Of a DNA stretch of 64,000 bases, positions 35,391 to 47,316 are shown piece by piece. Position 1 is the first letter of the stretch, and each line of letters begins with the position of its first letter. Under the pieces are notes generated by a model. It did no database searches. It was not told the DNA's origin and worked only from the letters and a program-made list of their open reading frames with translations. The stretch spans positions 27,112,810-27,176,809 of the forward strand of contig NC_133063.1 in assembly GCF_048771995.1 (NCBI RefSeq). Reading direction: 5' to 3'. Both the position numbers and the translations under genes were made by a program. The stretch is from Taeniopygia guttata. Taxonomy: Eukaryota > Chordata > Aves > Passeriformes > Estrildidae.

Positions 35391-37050
35391 CTGCAAAAAA
35401 ATTAAGTAATTTGCAACCTTCAAGCTTAACTTGCAGTCACTGTCCTGAAAATTCTAGGACAGTCACACTTCAAAACAACAAAAATTTCATAGTCTACAAA
35501 AGTGTTTTTTTAATGAAGATGGCAAAATCCATCAGTTCTGTATATCCTATCAGAAGGCAAGAGGATAGAAATTTCTCTTAGGTCATCCTCTTCTCCTCCC
35601 CATAAAACTTAGTCATAACCCTGTGCAGCAGCAGCAAGCAGAAAGCTGTATCCTGGTTTTGCAGCCACAAGACTGCATAGGACAGTTTCATATTAACCTT
35701 TTGCTCAATTTTTCTGCCTTCATTCCTCACTTTCTGCTGCCACATTTGCAACTTGTTTTAAATGGCATATTCATTAGTGTGATTATGGGTGTGTGCAGGG
35801 ATCATGCAGTTGCATAAATGCCTTCTTTCTTCTGAAAATCCAGAGTAACCATTCCACCTGAAGTCATGTTTGGGTTGTGATTAGAGAGGCAACTTCCAAA
35901 CTACAAATGAGGTTTCAGTGAGGCAATGTAACCTCCAAATGTTCTGGCAAAAGTCAAATAGAAGCTTAACTGTAATACCCTCCCACAATGAAATTAACTC
36001 TGAACATGAAAATGAAGATTCAGAGTATCACTATTACTGTTTATTCTCTCTGCTGAACCACACATCAATATACTTTACCTAACTGTAAAAATTTGATATA
36101 TGCCAAAACCAGAGAGACAAACAATTAGAAACCTTGTACAGGTAGTTAACTAAGAAATCCATGCCATCCAGGACTCTGAAATCACTAACTTCTTGACAAA
36201 GAAGACTGAGAAGAGCTAGTATATATGTTTATCAGAACAAAGCCCTGACTTTTCTAGATGCTAGAACTGCCACTTTCTGTATCTTGACATCTTCTATAAT
36301 GATACATGTTGTCAAAGCATAATTGTGCAGTGTACAGAAAAAAAGAAAAAAAAAAGTTTTGCAGCAGTACAAAAACACAACCTGTAAATAAAAAGAGATA
36401 CTGTACTCATCAGACTAAATTTGAGCCTAGCTAGCTGTGGGGAAGACAGAATTTGGATAGAGACGTGCTGAGACACAATTCTTATACTCCTGATCCAGAT
36501 TTGATTTTATGTGCCAAAAAAAGACATGAAATACTGGTTTGTATAGAGCTTGCTAAAGGATAACACCAGCAGTGTTTCAACTGCAACCAGAAAGCCGTAA
36601 TCTATCTTCTGCAGACAGAAACCTATTTGCTACACCACCAAGTATCAGTACCTGTATTAAGACAGTTAAATGTTATTATTCTGTTTCTTCAGGACAAAAC
36701 AAAGCAAGCTAATTTCAGAATGATGCAGACTAAGTTATGGGAGTCCTTATTTCAAGGAGTAATATGTCTTATGAAAAAAGGTGCCGTGACTACTTGACCA
36801 GCCACAGAAAGGGACACTCCAGAGTACAGATACGGGAAGGTGCTGTACTGATCTGATAATGCACAAACAAGCTTATAGTCATGGAAAGAATCCTTAGCAC
36901 ACAATTCAATCTCCTCTTCAGCAAGCACATTCCATGGTTATCTGCAGCTGCCACAGCTGAACTGATATTAAACTAAGAAATTTTCAAAAAGGGTAAAAAA
37001 GCAGTCAACTCTAATGAAGCTAAGAGAGGACAACTAAATTTCTAGCTCAC
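35391..37050 (-). other. MCC intron between coding exons 7 and 8
   Basis: This 1.7-kb AT-rich intron has a GTGAGC donor. No gene or dispersed repeat was recognised. Confidence 0.9.
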
Positions 37051-37199
37051 CTATTTAATCTCTCCGTCTCCACTTCAAACTCTCGGATTTTACTTTCAGA
37101 GATAGCAGATCCATGTGAATAGAGAGTCTGGAAGATTTCCTGTATGTTTGAGCAGTCTTGGAGGGAATGTGCCAAATGTTCAGCCACTGTACTAGAGAC
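37051..37199 (-). CDS. MCC: MCC coding exon 7
   Basis: The acceptor CCCCATGCAG and donor AATAG/GTGAGC flank 149 nt, starting in phase 0 and ending two bases into a Ser codon. The product is VSSTVAEHLAHSLQDCSNIQ followed by EIFQTLYSHGSAISESKIRE and FEVETERLN. Window residues are about 297-346. It is helical, with a turn at SHGSAIS. The exon matches mammalian MCC almost residue for residue. Confidence 0.96.
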
Positions 37200-37863
37200 C
37201 TGCATGGGGCAGTTAATAGATCATTGTGAAGAGATATCCACTGGATTTCTCCCAGATACTTTCTGCATTAAGAACTGCATTTGATTGCATGCATTCACTT
37301 CAATGCATTCATTATTCAGTTTTTGTTATGAGCTTTACACTGAATAGAACATTTACAAGATTCCACCTTTAGAAGCCATTTTGTTCCTAAAATTCTACTA
37401 ACAAGGGGAAAGTCCACTATTTCATTATACATTTAAAAAGCCTACTATGCAAGTTATTTAAGTTCTTGAGAGCTTAGCAAAGGGTTAGAGCCAAGTTCTT
37501 CAGTAAAAGAAATATTAACACACAGTAACAACAGCGTTATTGATTTACATTGGCATTTCAAAAGCAGAATCCAGCTTGCTGTTGGTTGAAAGTTGTGAAA
37601 TGAAACTGGAGAATATTTCTGAAGAATATTTTGGTGGAACTGACTCAAAAATTTTTATCTTGAAGTCAGTCATGAGAATGACTTCTATCCACTGGTTTTG
37701 GGAAAATGAGATCCTAATACTGGGTGAAATATTCTTTGTTAAAATATTTTTGCTCAAACTAGCTTTTAAAGTATTTTGAGATAGTAAACATATTAATTTT
37801 ATTAAGAAAAAAATGCGTTTATTGGAACATGGATCATGCAAGCACACAGTTCTTAGTCCTTAC
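37200..37863 (-). other. MCC intron between coding exons 6 and 7
   Basis: This 664-bp intron has a GTAAGG donor. A 293-bp intron lies on the other side of exon 6 (37954-38246). I see nothing notable in either. Confidence 0.9.
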
Positions 37864-37953
37864 CCCTATGCTGCTGATTTCTGATCCTAAGACAGGTCTA
37901 TCAGATGATGAAGACTCTGATCTTGTCTTTGACAACTTCACTCTTTCAGCAAT
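37864..37953 (-). CDS. MCC: MCC coding exon 6 (Ser-rich linker)
   Basis: The acceptor TGACTTACAG and donor ATAGGG/GTAAGG flank exactly 30 codons. The product is IAERVKLSKTRSESSSSDRP followed by VLGSEISSIG. It is a basic, serine-rich linker likely to be phosphorylated, joining the two halves of the coiled-coil rod, window residues 267-296. It is the shortest coding exon in the window and was placed by splice sites and phase. Confidence 0.95.
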
Positions 37954-38246
37954 CTGTAAGTCAGAATGCTGCACAGGTTACACAGCAGCCCATACCCCAT
38001 AAAGATCACACAAACCCCATCTGTTCTCTAGTTACACTTGCAAAGCTGAAGCAAACTACTAGAGAACTGAGTCCTGCATTATAACTGAGAGAACTACAAT
38101 AAATAATGTTTAATTCCTTTCCACAGCTCATGTTCACCTGCTCAGGACTCCCCTAAATGTCTCCAGCTAATTCCATGTTTGCACAGCACAAAACGAAGCC
38201 TGCTTTTCCCAGGTCATGAAAAGGGTCACAAAAACACAAACCCGAC

Positions 38247-38393
38247 CTTGGCGATGGGAATGTCGTTGCTGCTGCTGCTGGTGCTCAGCTCTCCTGTGCT
38301 GGGGTTGACGGGGCGGTTGGCAGGAGTCAGGCGGCTCGGGCTGGACGGGCCCGTGGCCTGCACACTCTGCAAACGAGTCTGCAGCTCCCGAAC
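38247..38393 (-). CDS. MCC: MCC coding exon 5 (GC-rich, Pro/Ser-rich linker)
   Basis: The acceptor TTTACTGCAG and the donor GCCAAG/GTCGGG flank exactly 49 codons. The product begins VRELQTRLQSVQATGPSSPS, continues RLTPANRPVNPSTGELS and ends TSSSSNDIPIAK. Window residues are 218-266. The coil from exon 4 stops here and a Pro/Ser-rich disordered linker begins. The exon is visibly richer in G+C and CpG than its surroundings, and it has an AGC run coding for four serines. The donor is weak (C at +3, G at +4). Confidence 0.96.
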
Positions 38394-41300
38394 CTGCAGT
38401 AAAACACAACATTCTGATTTTTCCACTTTTATGGTTTAAATAGTCTGGAGATTTTCTCATTGTCTAGCCCAATCTAATTGCTTCTGTCTCCATCATGGAA
38501 GTTACATTTTTGTACTTTGGTGGCTGTGAAGTTTTCACGTGGGGAGCAGATGAGTAGAGGTTATTTAAAAATCCTACTCCTATCAGATTTTTAAACTATG
38601 TGCAATGTGGAAATATGCAGAATACTGTAGAATAAGTACTCAAAGTTTCAGCTGTACTATAGGTGTAGAAATAATTCTCTCTGGGGTAAAGCTAAAGCTC
38701 CAGTGTAAGATGATGATGGCTAAACAAATCAAATTACAATCCTCCTGTTAATGGAAAACTCCAGTGCTGAAAAAAAACTCCTGACATAAATAAATCACAT
38801 GACGACTTGGTCATATTTAAAGGTTAAAGAAATTCAAACATTAATCATGCTTTTAAACTACAGTCAACTAAAACTACCATTTAGTAAGTAATATACAAAC
38901 AAAAAAAAATACCAGCAAAGTATTCAACCAACAGTCTGCAAAAGCTCTCTGTAAACGTACGCTGCAAACACTGCATGGTCCTCATATAACATCTGATACT
39001 TTTAGAGCTGATGTCAAAAGATTTTCAGTTTAAAGGTTAAAAAAAAAAAAAAAAAGAAAGGTCTGCAGGAGCCAAACTATAGCTGTGCTAAAGATTATGG
39101 TGATTACCTTGGAATAATTCTTAACAGACAAGGAATAAATGGTCTGCTTAATGCAACAGTTATGGCAGAAGGTAAAGAGTCAGAGCTCACTTTTCCCACA
39201 GATCTCAAACAGAATGTGAGATGGGAGAAGGTGAAGGAAACCATCTAAAGAGGAAATTCCCCTGAACGCAGTTGTCCTTAAATACAATGGTTTCTACACA
39301 ATTTTGTTGGAAAAGTCCCTCTACAAAACTTGAACTTGTGAAATTTTATCAGAAGTCCAGTCAAGTAAAGTTCAGTCCATTTGGTATCTTCCCTTGTATG
39401 CAGCATGAAATGCAACTGTGGTTCCTAATGTCTAAAGAAAGGTAGGATTTTATACTAAAATACATCCATATAAAGACTAAGCAAGCTGAAGTCCTTTAGT
39501 CAAAAAAACCCAAAATTAAAGTTGCATCAAAGCTTAGACTTTCTTAGGTGTTAGGTGCATCTGAACAGTGTTTATCAATCTCTGCTTGAAGCAGCAGCAG
39601 TAGTCGTGTTCTCTGCACAACAGATGCTTCAACCTACTGCAGAGAGGAAAGAGTTCAAGGCAGAATGCTCTCCAGTCACCAAGGCAGTATTTTATGCCTC
39701 CTACAATCCTCTACAGCCTGCTTCTATTTCCTGAAAAGTATCCCTGCCTCTCCCTCTGTTGTATGCAAACTGAAGGACAGACTATGTGCACATTTAGTGT
39801 CAAAAGAATTTTTAGGTATTTACAGATTTGAAAAAAAAAAAGAAAAAAAAAGTCTGTGCATTTTACATAACATGGTATTTCAAAAAAGCCATAAGTAGCA
39901 ACAATAATAACATATAAAGTCACACTGCACTTCTAAGTTCCCTGTTGAGTTGTGGAGGAGTGTTACACCTTGAACAAAATAATTCCAAACAACTAAAGTA
40001 CATAAAACCTCAACTCAAATCCCCCAGTGTTAAAAGTAACTTACTGAAAAATGGATATGGGTGCTTGACCCAGAATTATGTATCATAAATGCAATTATCT
40101 CACAAAGTTAACTGAGCAAAATGTATGAAGTGGACATTCATAGCAAGAATCTTTTACATATTTGCAGCTGAGGCCTCCTTTGTTCATACAAACATATTTA
40201 GCTTCAACACGGGTACAGCTGCACTAATGCAAACCTGAAGGACAAAAGTGCTCTACTGCTGCAATCCAATAATTTCAGCCTGTTGATATGCATAAACCTA
40301 AAATAAACCACGCATGCATATTTTTGCTTGCAGATGTGAAATGTCAGTACAGACAGGATTTGTACTGTGGCATTGACACTGAGGAAAAAAAAAGCAACCC
40401 CAAAACTTCATTAAGTCAAAATTACCATTTACTACTATTTCTTTCAACCCAGGCTGTACCAAATGAAATTCTCCAAGTGCTTAAGTTACAGCATTGTTTA
40501 AAAGCAAACAAATAGGAAGACCGTTTGGATGTATTCTTTATAGAATAAAACCCCAGCCTCCATGTCCAGTTTAAAAATTGCTAAAATATTCATCTATGCT
40601 CAGAAGCCAGTCCTGGAAGATTGCAGTTCAAAAGCAAGTAATATTTTAAGTGCAGCCAGGAAAGAGAGTGGTAAAGTTGCTTAAATGCCAAGTGTTTGTA
40701 GACGCTGAAGTTAAGAACTACCTTATGCAAAGACAATATCACACAAACCTTTAATGCAGATAGGTTTCCTTTATTCTGTGTTTTCTTACTGTGAAGTGAC
40801 TATTGGCAAGGATTACAAAGCTAATTAATCATACAACTCTGTAAAACAACACTGGCAACAGAAAGAAATTAACACATTTAAGAGTGTAGTCAGGTAAAAT
40901 TTTGCTCAGAAAAGCACTTCTAGAAGAAAATTTAGAGTACAGCACAGTTATTCATCTGTGCAACTTACTGCTTTAATATTGTATCATAGAAGCAACCACG
41001 AAAACAAGCTGCCTGCTTATCTGTCCTTCCTGATATATTTACTAAGTCAGGCCTTCATTTATGAAATTACATGCTGAACTGACTGCTATAAATAACTGCA
41101 CATATTTTAGCAACACTGAGTGATGGATGCTAATTCTGAGCAGGATAACAGGACAAGTTTGTCTGACTGGTAAAATCACACATCTCACAATTCCCACATT
41201 CACCAAGCATGTCATGGCTGTGCTGCCCATCTTCCACACTGCCCAGAGACACATTAGGTAACTATTTCTGGTCATCAAAACCTCCCTTTATAATAGAGAC

Positions 41301-44300
41301 ATATGCAGCATCTCTTCAGAAAGTACTTTTCCACACTGGTAGGTATTCTACAGAAAAAATAAAGAATGACCAAAGAGAAAAAATATCCCAAACTCAAATC
41401 AGAGTTCAGAAGAGCCATTTTATTCTCTGGTTTGGTGAATCCACCGGTTATAAAAAGAGTGGTTTTAAAGGCGGGATTAAAAATTGTCTGATCCCTTGTG
41501 TCAAGTCTTTAGCATCATTACCAATGTAATATAAATTATTCGGAAGGTTAACTCATAGAATGAAGGCAAACTGCAGCACTGCACATGAGACACAATAAAC
41601 ACTCGGAAATGGGAGAGAGAGGAAAGGAATGTCTTACAGGAAATCGATGACAAAACTGGCAAAATGCAATGGGCAAAGACAAGTATAAAAACAAACCCAA
41701 AAAAGTTATATTATAACACAGGAAGAATGTGGATTTCTAAGTCTGGGAGGAGAAATAACCAAGAAGGATTTAAAGAAAAATTTATTGAATCCCTGCATCA
41801 CACTAGTTTAAAAACAAACATACAGAAGGGTATAAAAATTGCCATAAACTCCTGAAGCACTAAAATGAGGTGGAAACTGTCTGGCAAGCAGATCTTATTA
41901 TGTGGTCAGGAAAAAAAAAAAGGATTTGAGAATGAAGGGGAAAAGGACAAATCCAGGGAAATGTCTGTGAAATCCAGAAAAAAAGATATGGAAAGATCTT
42001 CCACGTGATTGAAGGAAGTCCAAGAAATTAATGGAAATAAGAAGTTCTGGATGGAACCCTGGAAAAAGCAGGAGCAGGTTCATTAAGTAAGACACAAGGC
42101 AACAGAATCATTAGGTTTCAGAGTAATGAATAGCCTAGATACAAAAAAAAGGTCAGGTGCAAACAGATGTTCTCAAGCTATTAATGCGAACAAAAGTAAC
42201 TCGAAATCTCACTTATAAATATTTGATGTTTTGCAATTGAACCAACTGTTGAGCTGAATTCCTATTTTTTTCCTTTGAATGCTGAGAATTGGAGTAGGAA
42301 ATACTGAAATACTAAAGGTAGTTTCTTATCACCTTAAGAAGTAAATAAAAAGAAAGTAAGAGTAGAAGAGAAAAGGGGCTGACAATATATAGCAATGTTC
42401 AATTTATGAAAGACTTAATAAACTATTAACAGATGTCACAGACATGCTTGTCCAAATGCATCATGGCCTACAGAAAAATATTTCAGTGGAATATTTTCAT
42501 TATTTGTAACCATGAGAAGCATGTTTTTAGTCTTTTTATTTTGCGCATGCATAGTGACAACTACATGAGTCATTAACATATCCTCAATAAAACACCACAG
42601 CTATGAACTGCCTGTTTCTATCACTGATTTCCACATTCAAAGGACACCTGCTGCTTTTGTTTCTAAACCAGTTTCAAATGAGGGACATGCTCGTGATTAT
42701 TTTCATTCTATCCTACTTGTGACCTGTTTCATCATACAGTACCTTTGAACCCTTCAAGTAAAAGCACTTTTCCCCCTCAGCATTTTAATGCCGCTTCATT
42801 TCCTTTCCCCTATTATACAGTGGAGGAAGACAAAATACAACAAACTACAGGGAGCGAACTTCTCCCACTTTCTAATTTATTCATGCATACTGCCGATCTG
42901 TGGAGGAGAAGATGCCAAATCTACCACTCATGTAACAATTTGAGCTGCTCTGAGTGGTGAGAGTCTTTCCCAGGCAAAAAAAATCCCCTACCTTTCATTG
43001 ATTTTCAGCCAGATAATTTTCTGCCTCTGCTATATCATGAGCACCAGAGCAAACAAAATTTGCTGAGTTTCTATGTATTTTTTGTGATCAACTGAGTATG
43101 GTAAAGAAATCTTTCCTGGTATCTCTAAGGGCAATTAAACACTGAGTATTTGCATGCAAGCTTGGAATCAGAAGTAAAACTAATTAGTTGACACCCAGGA
43201 GGAGATGCTGCTGCATAAGCAAATACCATGCAAGTGAAGGGTGCAGAGAATGGAAATAGCTTTGGGCTGCTAGCTCAGGTTTCTGGTGCTCATCGAGATA
43301 AAGGAGACAGAACAGCTCCAGGGTCACTTTAAGCTGTACAAGCAGATAATAATCTCTAAGGGCTCATAATGTATCAGTGTTCTCCAGCAATCTGGAACAA
43401 TAACTTTTGATCCCAATGGGAATGACTACAAAACAGAGTCCAGCAGATCTTGCCAGCTTTGTGTCATCTGAGAACAGTGTAGGTCCAAGAACACCTGCAA
43501 GACCAAGGATCTGAGTCCTGCTGTGGCAGGGGTAGGTTTCAACTGTTCGCAAGAACCATCTATTTTTGGAGAGCCCTCTGCTCAAATTAAAGTTCTCTGG
43601 AGCAGGAAATACAGGCAGCTGATTAGATCACACATAAAATGCTGATTTTCTACTACTACACACATTATGTTTCCATTAGGGTCTTAGCTGAAGACAAGTG
43701 GTTTTTTTCCTGGTCAGTTTGGTGATTTCAGCTGAGTTTGGAGAAGGTTTAGAACAACTTTCACAACTAGAAGCATAGGATTATCTGAACAAGCTGACAT
43801 ATGGCTCATGCAGAACAGACTTAACAGACTTCCAGAGCTGGAACTGCCTTTTCACTTCAGACTTAGTTCTTCAGAACAGCCTCAGGAAAGCCTGAATGCT
43901 GCCCACATCCACTGCCTTTTATGCCAAACAACTCCTTAAGACTGTGCTGGGGTACCACTCATCTGACAACTTTTATAGGCAGTAATTTAAAAACCCACAA
44001 TTTTTACTTTACCATCAGGATGGAGCTTATTTGCTGTTTCACTGCTGCTCATCTGAATCCCCTGCTGAATACAAGGGCTTTTGAGTAACTTTTTTCTTCT
44101 ACTACTTAAGCCTGTTACTCTCTATAGCAGTTGTAAATAGTGCTGACCCGATTACAGCCTTATTCTCACGTAATAATATTAATCGCACAGACTGGTACAG
44201 AAGATCTCCACCATCTTATCTGTATTACTGGATTCGGGATTATGGTCAGCTATATGTAAGCAGTTTCTAGGGCACTGACCAGCCCGGACCCAAATAGATA

Positions 44301-44319
44301 CTATTTTTAATGCAGCAAA

Positions 44320-44352
44320 ATAATGCAGAGGTAAAATAAACCTCTGCATTAT
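44320..44352. repeat. Perfect inverted repeat / hairpin (13-bp stem, 7-base loop)
   Basis: The left arm ATAATGCAGAGGT at 44320-44332 is exactly complementary to ACCTCTGCATTAT at 44340-44352, with loop AAAATAA. A 13-bp perfect stem that includes a G/C-containing core is unlikely to be mere AT-rich noise. Its role is unknown. Confidence 0.9.
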
Positions 44353-45360
44353 GAAATTAACTGTTACATTGCAGACAACCTACAGAAGTAAGCAATTACC
44401 TCACTCGCTAATGACCTGTGAGAAACAAACTCTGAATGTATGATGTTTCTTAGCTACTGTTCCAGAGAGCAGCTCAATCTGTTAACTGAGCGCAGTAAAT
44501 ACCTAATTAAATTAAATCTCCAACAAGCCTGAGAAAAATGTATTGAAAGCACTCTGCTTGATTACAGGCATTGGTCTGAAGCAACAGACCTATTGATCTG
44601 GTCAACTTCAAGCTTGTTCACTCCACCCAATTTAATTTGAGAAGGACAATAACTAAATTTTATTTGGATCTCCTTTCCCACTCTCCAGGGAAATAATTTG
44701 AAGTGACTTTTGAGTTCAGGTGGCATATAGAAAATATTTCATAGGTCAAAGAAAACATTTATTTTGTTGTCACTATGGACATGAAGCTACATTAAAAATG
44801 CAAATATGGTCTCCAGTGCAAGAATTACACAGAGTGCAGACAGGGTCATATGTCACAAACTAACTTCTCTGGTGGGGGTAATAAATCAGTTATTCTGCAT
44901 GATAAGGATTATATTAATTACCAGATTTCAGTAAAGTCCTCTGTAGTTACAAACAACTGAAACAAACTGATCATATTAATTCTGCTGCCATCAGAGATGC
45001 CTCCATAATAGAGAACCAGAAATGCTGTCAGCCAGACAAAACATAGCAGAATCGTGAAAAGATGCTAAGGCTGGCTCTATAATTAATGCAGCTGTGTTAA
45101 CTTGGCTTTTTGTGCTTTTCTTCGGATACAATCCTAATTAATGATCCTGATTTTAACAGGTATCTTTGCATAGTAATGTATTTCATTATACAAACATAAC
45201 TTTAATATTTTAAAGCTCCATTTAGAAAGCAGTCAGTAGCTTTACTCCTTGCTGGTTCTTCAGAATTACAATCTTCCTGTGTCTTGGACACCTCACAGTC
45301 TAACTTCTGGCCTCATACAGCCACAAGTGGTTCTTGTTCCTAAGTTTAGAGAGACATTGC

Positions 45361-45440
45361 TCCTTTTTTTTTTTTTTTGTTTTGTGGTTTGTTTGTTTTT
45401 TTGTTGTTTGTTTTTTTGGGTTTCTTTTGTTTGTTTCTCT
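45361..45440 (+). repeat. T-rich simple repeat with G interruptions
   Basis: About 80 bases consist of T runs broken by single or triple G, including GTTT and TTTG units. The minus strand reads as an (AAAC)n-like A-rich tract, resembling the plus-strand tract at 20118-20173. Confidence 0.8.
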
Positions 45441-47109
45441 AGTATTTGTAAAGAAAAAAAAATTAAGAATTTGTTTTGCCATGCTGAACAGGACAAGTCC
45501 CTACTCTACAAACAATGACCATTTCTCTGACCATTGTCTATGTATTCTTTTTGCCAATTTAAACTGCACCTTTAAGAGCTTTAAGAGAGTAAGAATGACA
45601 CATAACAATCCAGATCAGATCTCACCACTCTTTATACAGTTTTTCCAACCCCTACTGAAAATAACTTCTGTGGTACCTCATAGGACTGAATTTGCTCCTA
45701 TGGCTCAGCCATGCTGATTTCTGAGTGTACAACACCAATTCCTTCCCCTTTTCTGTTTCTCAACTGAGGATCTCCTGAATGTCAGCATAAATTCTTGGTA
45801 CTATCCTTTTATGCCCCTTAACTTGCAAGTCATACTTCTCAAAACGGGCATCTTTTTGTATACTCAAGGCCACCTATCTTTCTCCTGTTTGATATCTCAG
45901 TATTGATCTGTGTCACCTGGAATGTCAATAACTGCATTTGTGTAAGCAAAGCTCTCAAGCACACACTTTAATTCTCTGCCTGCTTGTGTTGCTGTCCACC
46001 CCCTCAATTGGGCAACAATCCAGCCAGTCCATAAATGCTACTTCTGTAGCTCAAGGGGTAGTATTGCCTCCACTAAAAAAAATTGTATCAGTCCAAAAAT
46101 TTCAGGACTGAAAACAACCTATGATATATAATAAGAAGTGGTCTTGCTTTATATGATATGAGATTACTATTCTTGCCTCATCACGCATTCCTTTTTAGTG
46201 TTAGGAGAAGACAGTGAGTTTTGCAAAGGTAATTTGAGGCTTCATACCCAAAGACTGCAAATCTCACACGATGCAGGTTCATGCTATAATGGCAAAGTCA
46301 CTGCAGAACAATTTTGGTTTAGAATAGCAAAAAAAGCTAATCTGCTGCCAACAGGTAAAGAGTAATACTTGCAATATTTTACCATGATATGGTGATATGA
46401 ATTTACATTTAGACTGAACGCAAACTTGAAACTCCCTGCTTTAAAAATAAAAAAAACTTGCTATCTAAACAAAATTCTGTATATTCAACAGGTACAAAGT
46501 AAACAAATTTTAAAAGTAACTGAGATTGAGGTCACATTATCTTGGATCTTTCATCTTTTTTGTGAACAAATCTTCCACCTTTTTTTTCCACTTTGGACTC
46601 CATAGAAAGCACAAAGCCTTTATCTGGCCTTAAAGCATCATAAAATGTAGACAGAAAAGCAGGATATAGCTGGAACTACTCATTGTTCAGTATGAGAATT
46701 ACTGCCCACTGACAGGAGTCCTGCTCTTTTTCTTTCTCCTAATCACAAACTGAATTCCCATCAAAAACAAAGAAATATTTGTTGTTTACAGGAAAAAAAT
46801 AGCCTCACAGGAAAATTCACTAGATGAACATCTGCTTTCTCTATATCCAAGTTACGTATGCTTCCTTCAAGATGAGTATCAGTTTTTCTGATTTCTGAAA
46901 TCAGGCTGTTGTGCACACTGGCTGTTTTTCACACACTCTTTTTCAATTATGTTCAGTTCTGTCCTAGTTTTGTCATTTGTACAGCCCAGCTTTGAAACCA
47001 AAAAGTCCTATAGCCTATAGAACAGGAAGTGAGATTAAAGAGAAGCCTGTTCTGGTGACAAAATCACACAGGTTGGAGGAAGAAGGCATCATATGTGCAG
47101 TGGCCTTAC

Positions 47110-47316
47110 CCTTCTACGCAGCCTGTCCCTCTCCTCACGGACAGCGTTCATGGTGGCCTTGGTTCTGTTGAGCTCCTCTTCTTTGCTGCACAACATGGCT
47201 GTGAGGCTCTCATTCTCTTCCCGTAGGCCAGCCAGCTCCTTCTCCCACCGAGACCTCTCCTCAGACAGGTTTGGATAAAGGTCACGTCCCAGCACTCCCT
47301 CAATCTCCTCCACAGT
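47110..47316 (-). CDS. MCC: MCC coding exon 4 (coiled coil)
   Basis: The acceptor GTTTTTACAG and donor AGAAGG/GTAAGG flank 207 nt, exactly 69 codons. It encodes TVEEIEGVLGRDLYPNLSEE, then RSRWEKELAGLREENESLTA, then MLCSKEEELNRTKATMNAVR and EERDRLRRR. Window residues are 149-217. The end is a classic charged coiled coil. The exon is nearly identical to mammalian MCC. Confidence 0.98.

Larger units (their letters stand above)
38394..47109 (-). other. MCC intron between coding exons 4 and 5 (8.7 kb)
   Basis: The intron contains a strong hairpin at 44320-44352, a T-rich tract at 45361-45440, and an AT-rich block at about 44390-45220 with many homeodomain-like TAATTA motifs. No gene or CR1 fragment was recognised. 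A short stretch near 43400-43520 vaguely resembles internal CR1 sequence but is too diverged to call. Confidence 0.85.

Noticed and set aside
38179..38439. Plus-strand 86-codon frame with a Leu-rich, signal-peptide-like start opposite MCC exon 5
   Set aside because: It is the antisense shadow of the AGC-serine run and GC-rich coding sequence of MCC exon 5. The sense frame has full splice-site and homology support.
43380..43530. Possible internal CR1 fragment (phrases like TTTGTGTCATCTGAGAACA)
   Set aside because: Similarity to internal CR1 sequence is too short and diverged to support by eye.
45249..45717. Frames rich in Phe/Lys on both strands
   Set aside because: They arise from the T-rich simple repeat at 45361-45440.
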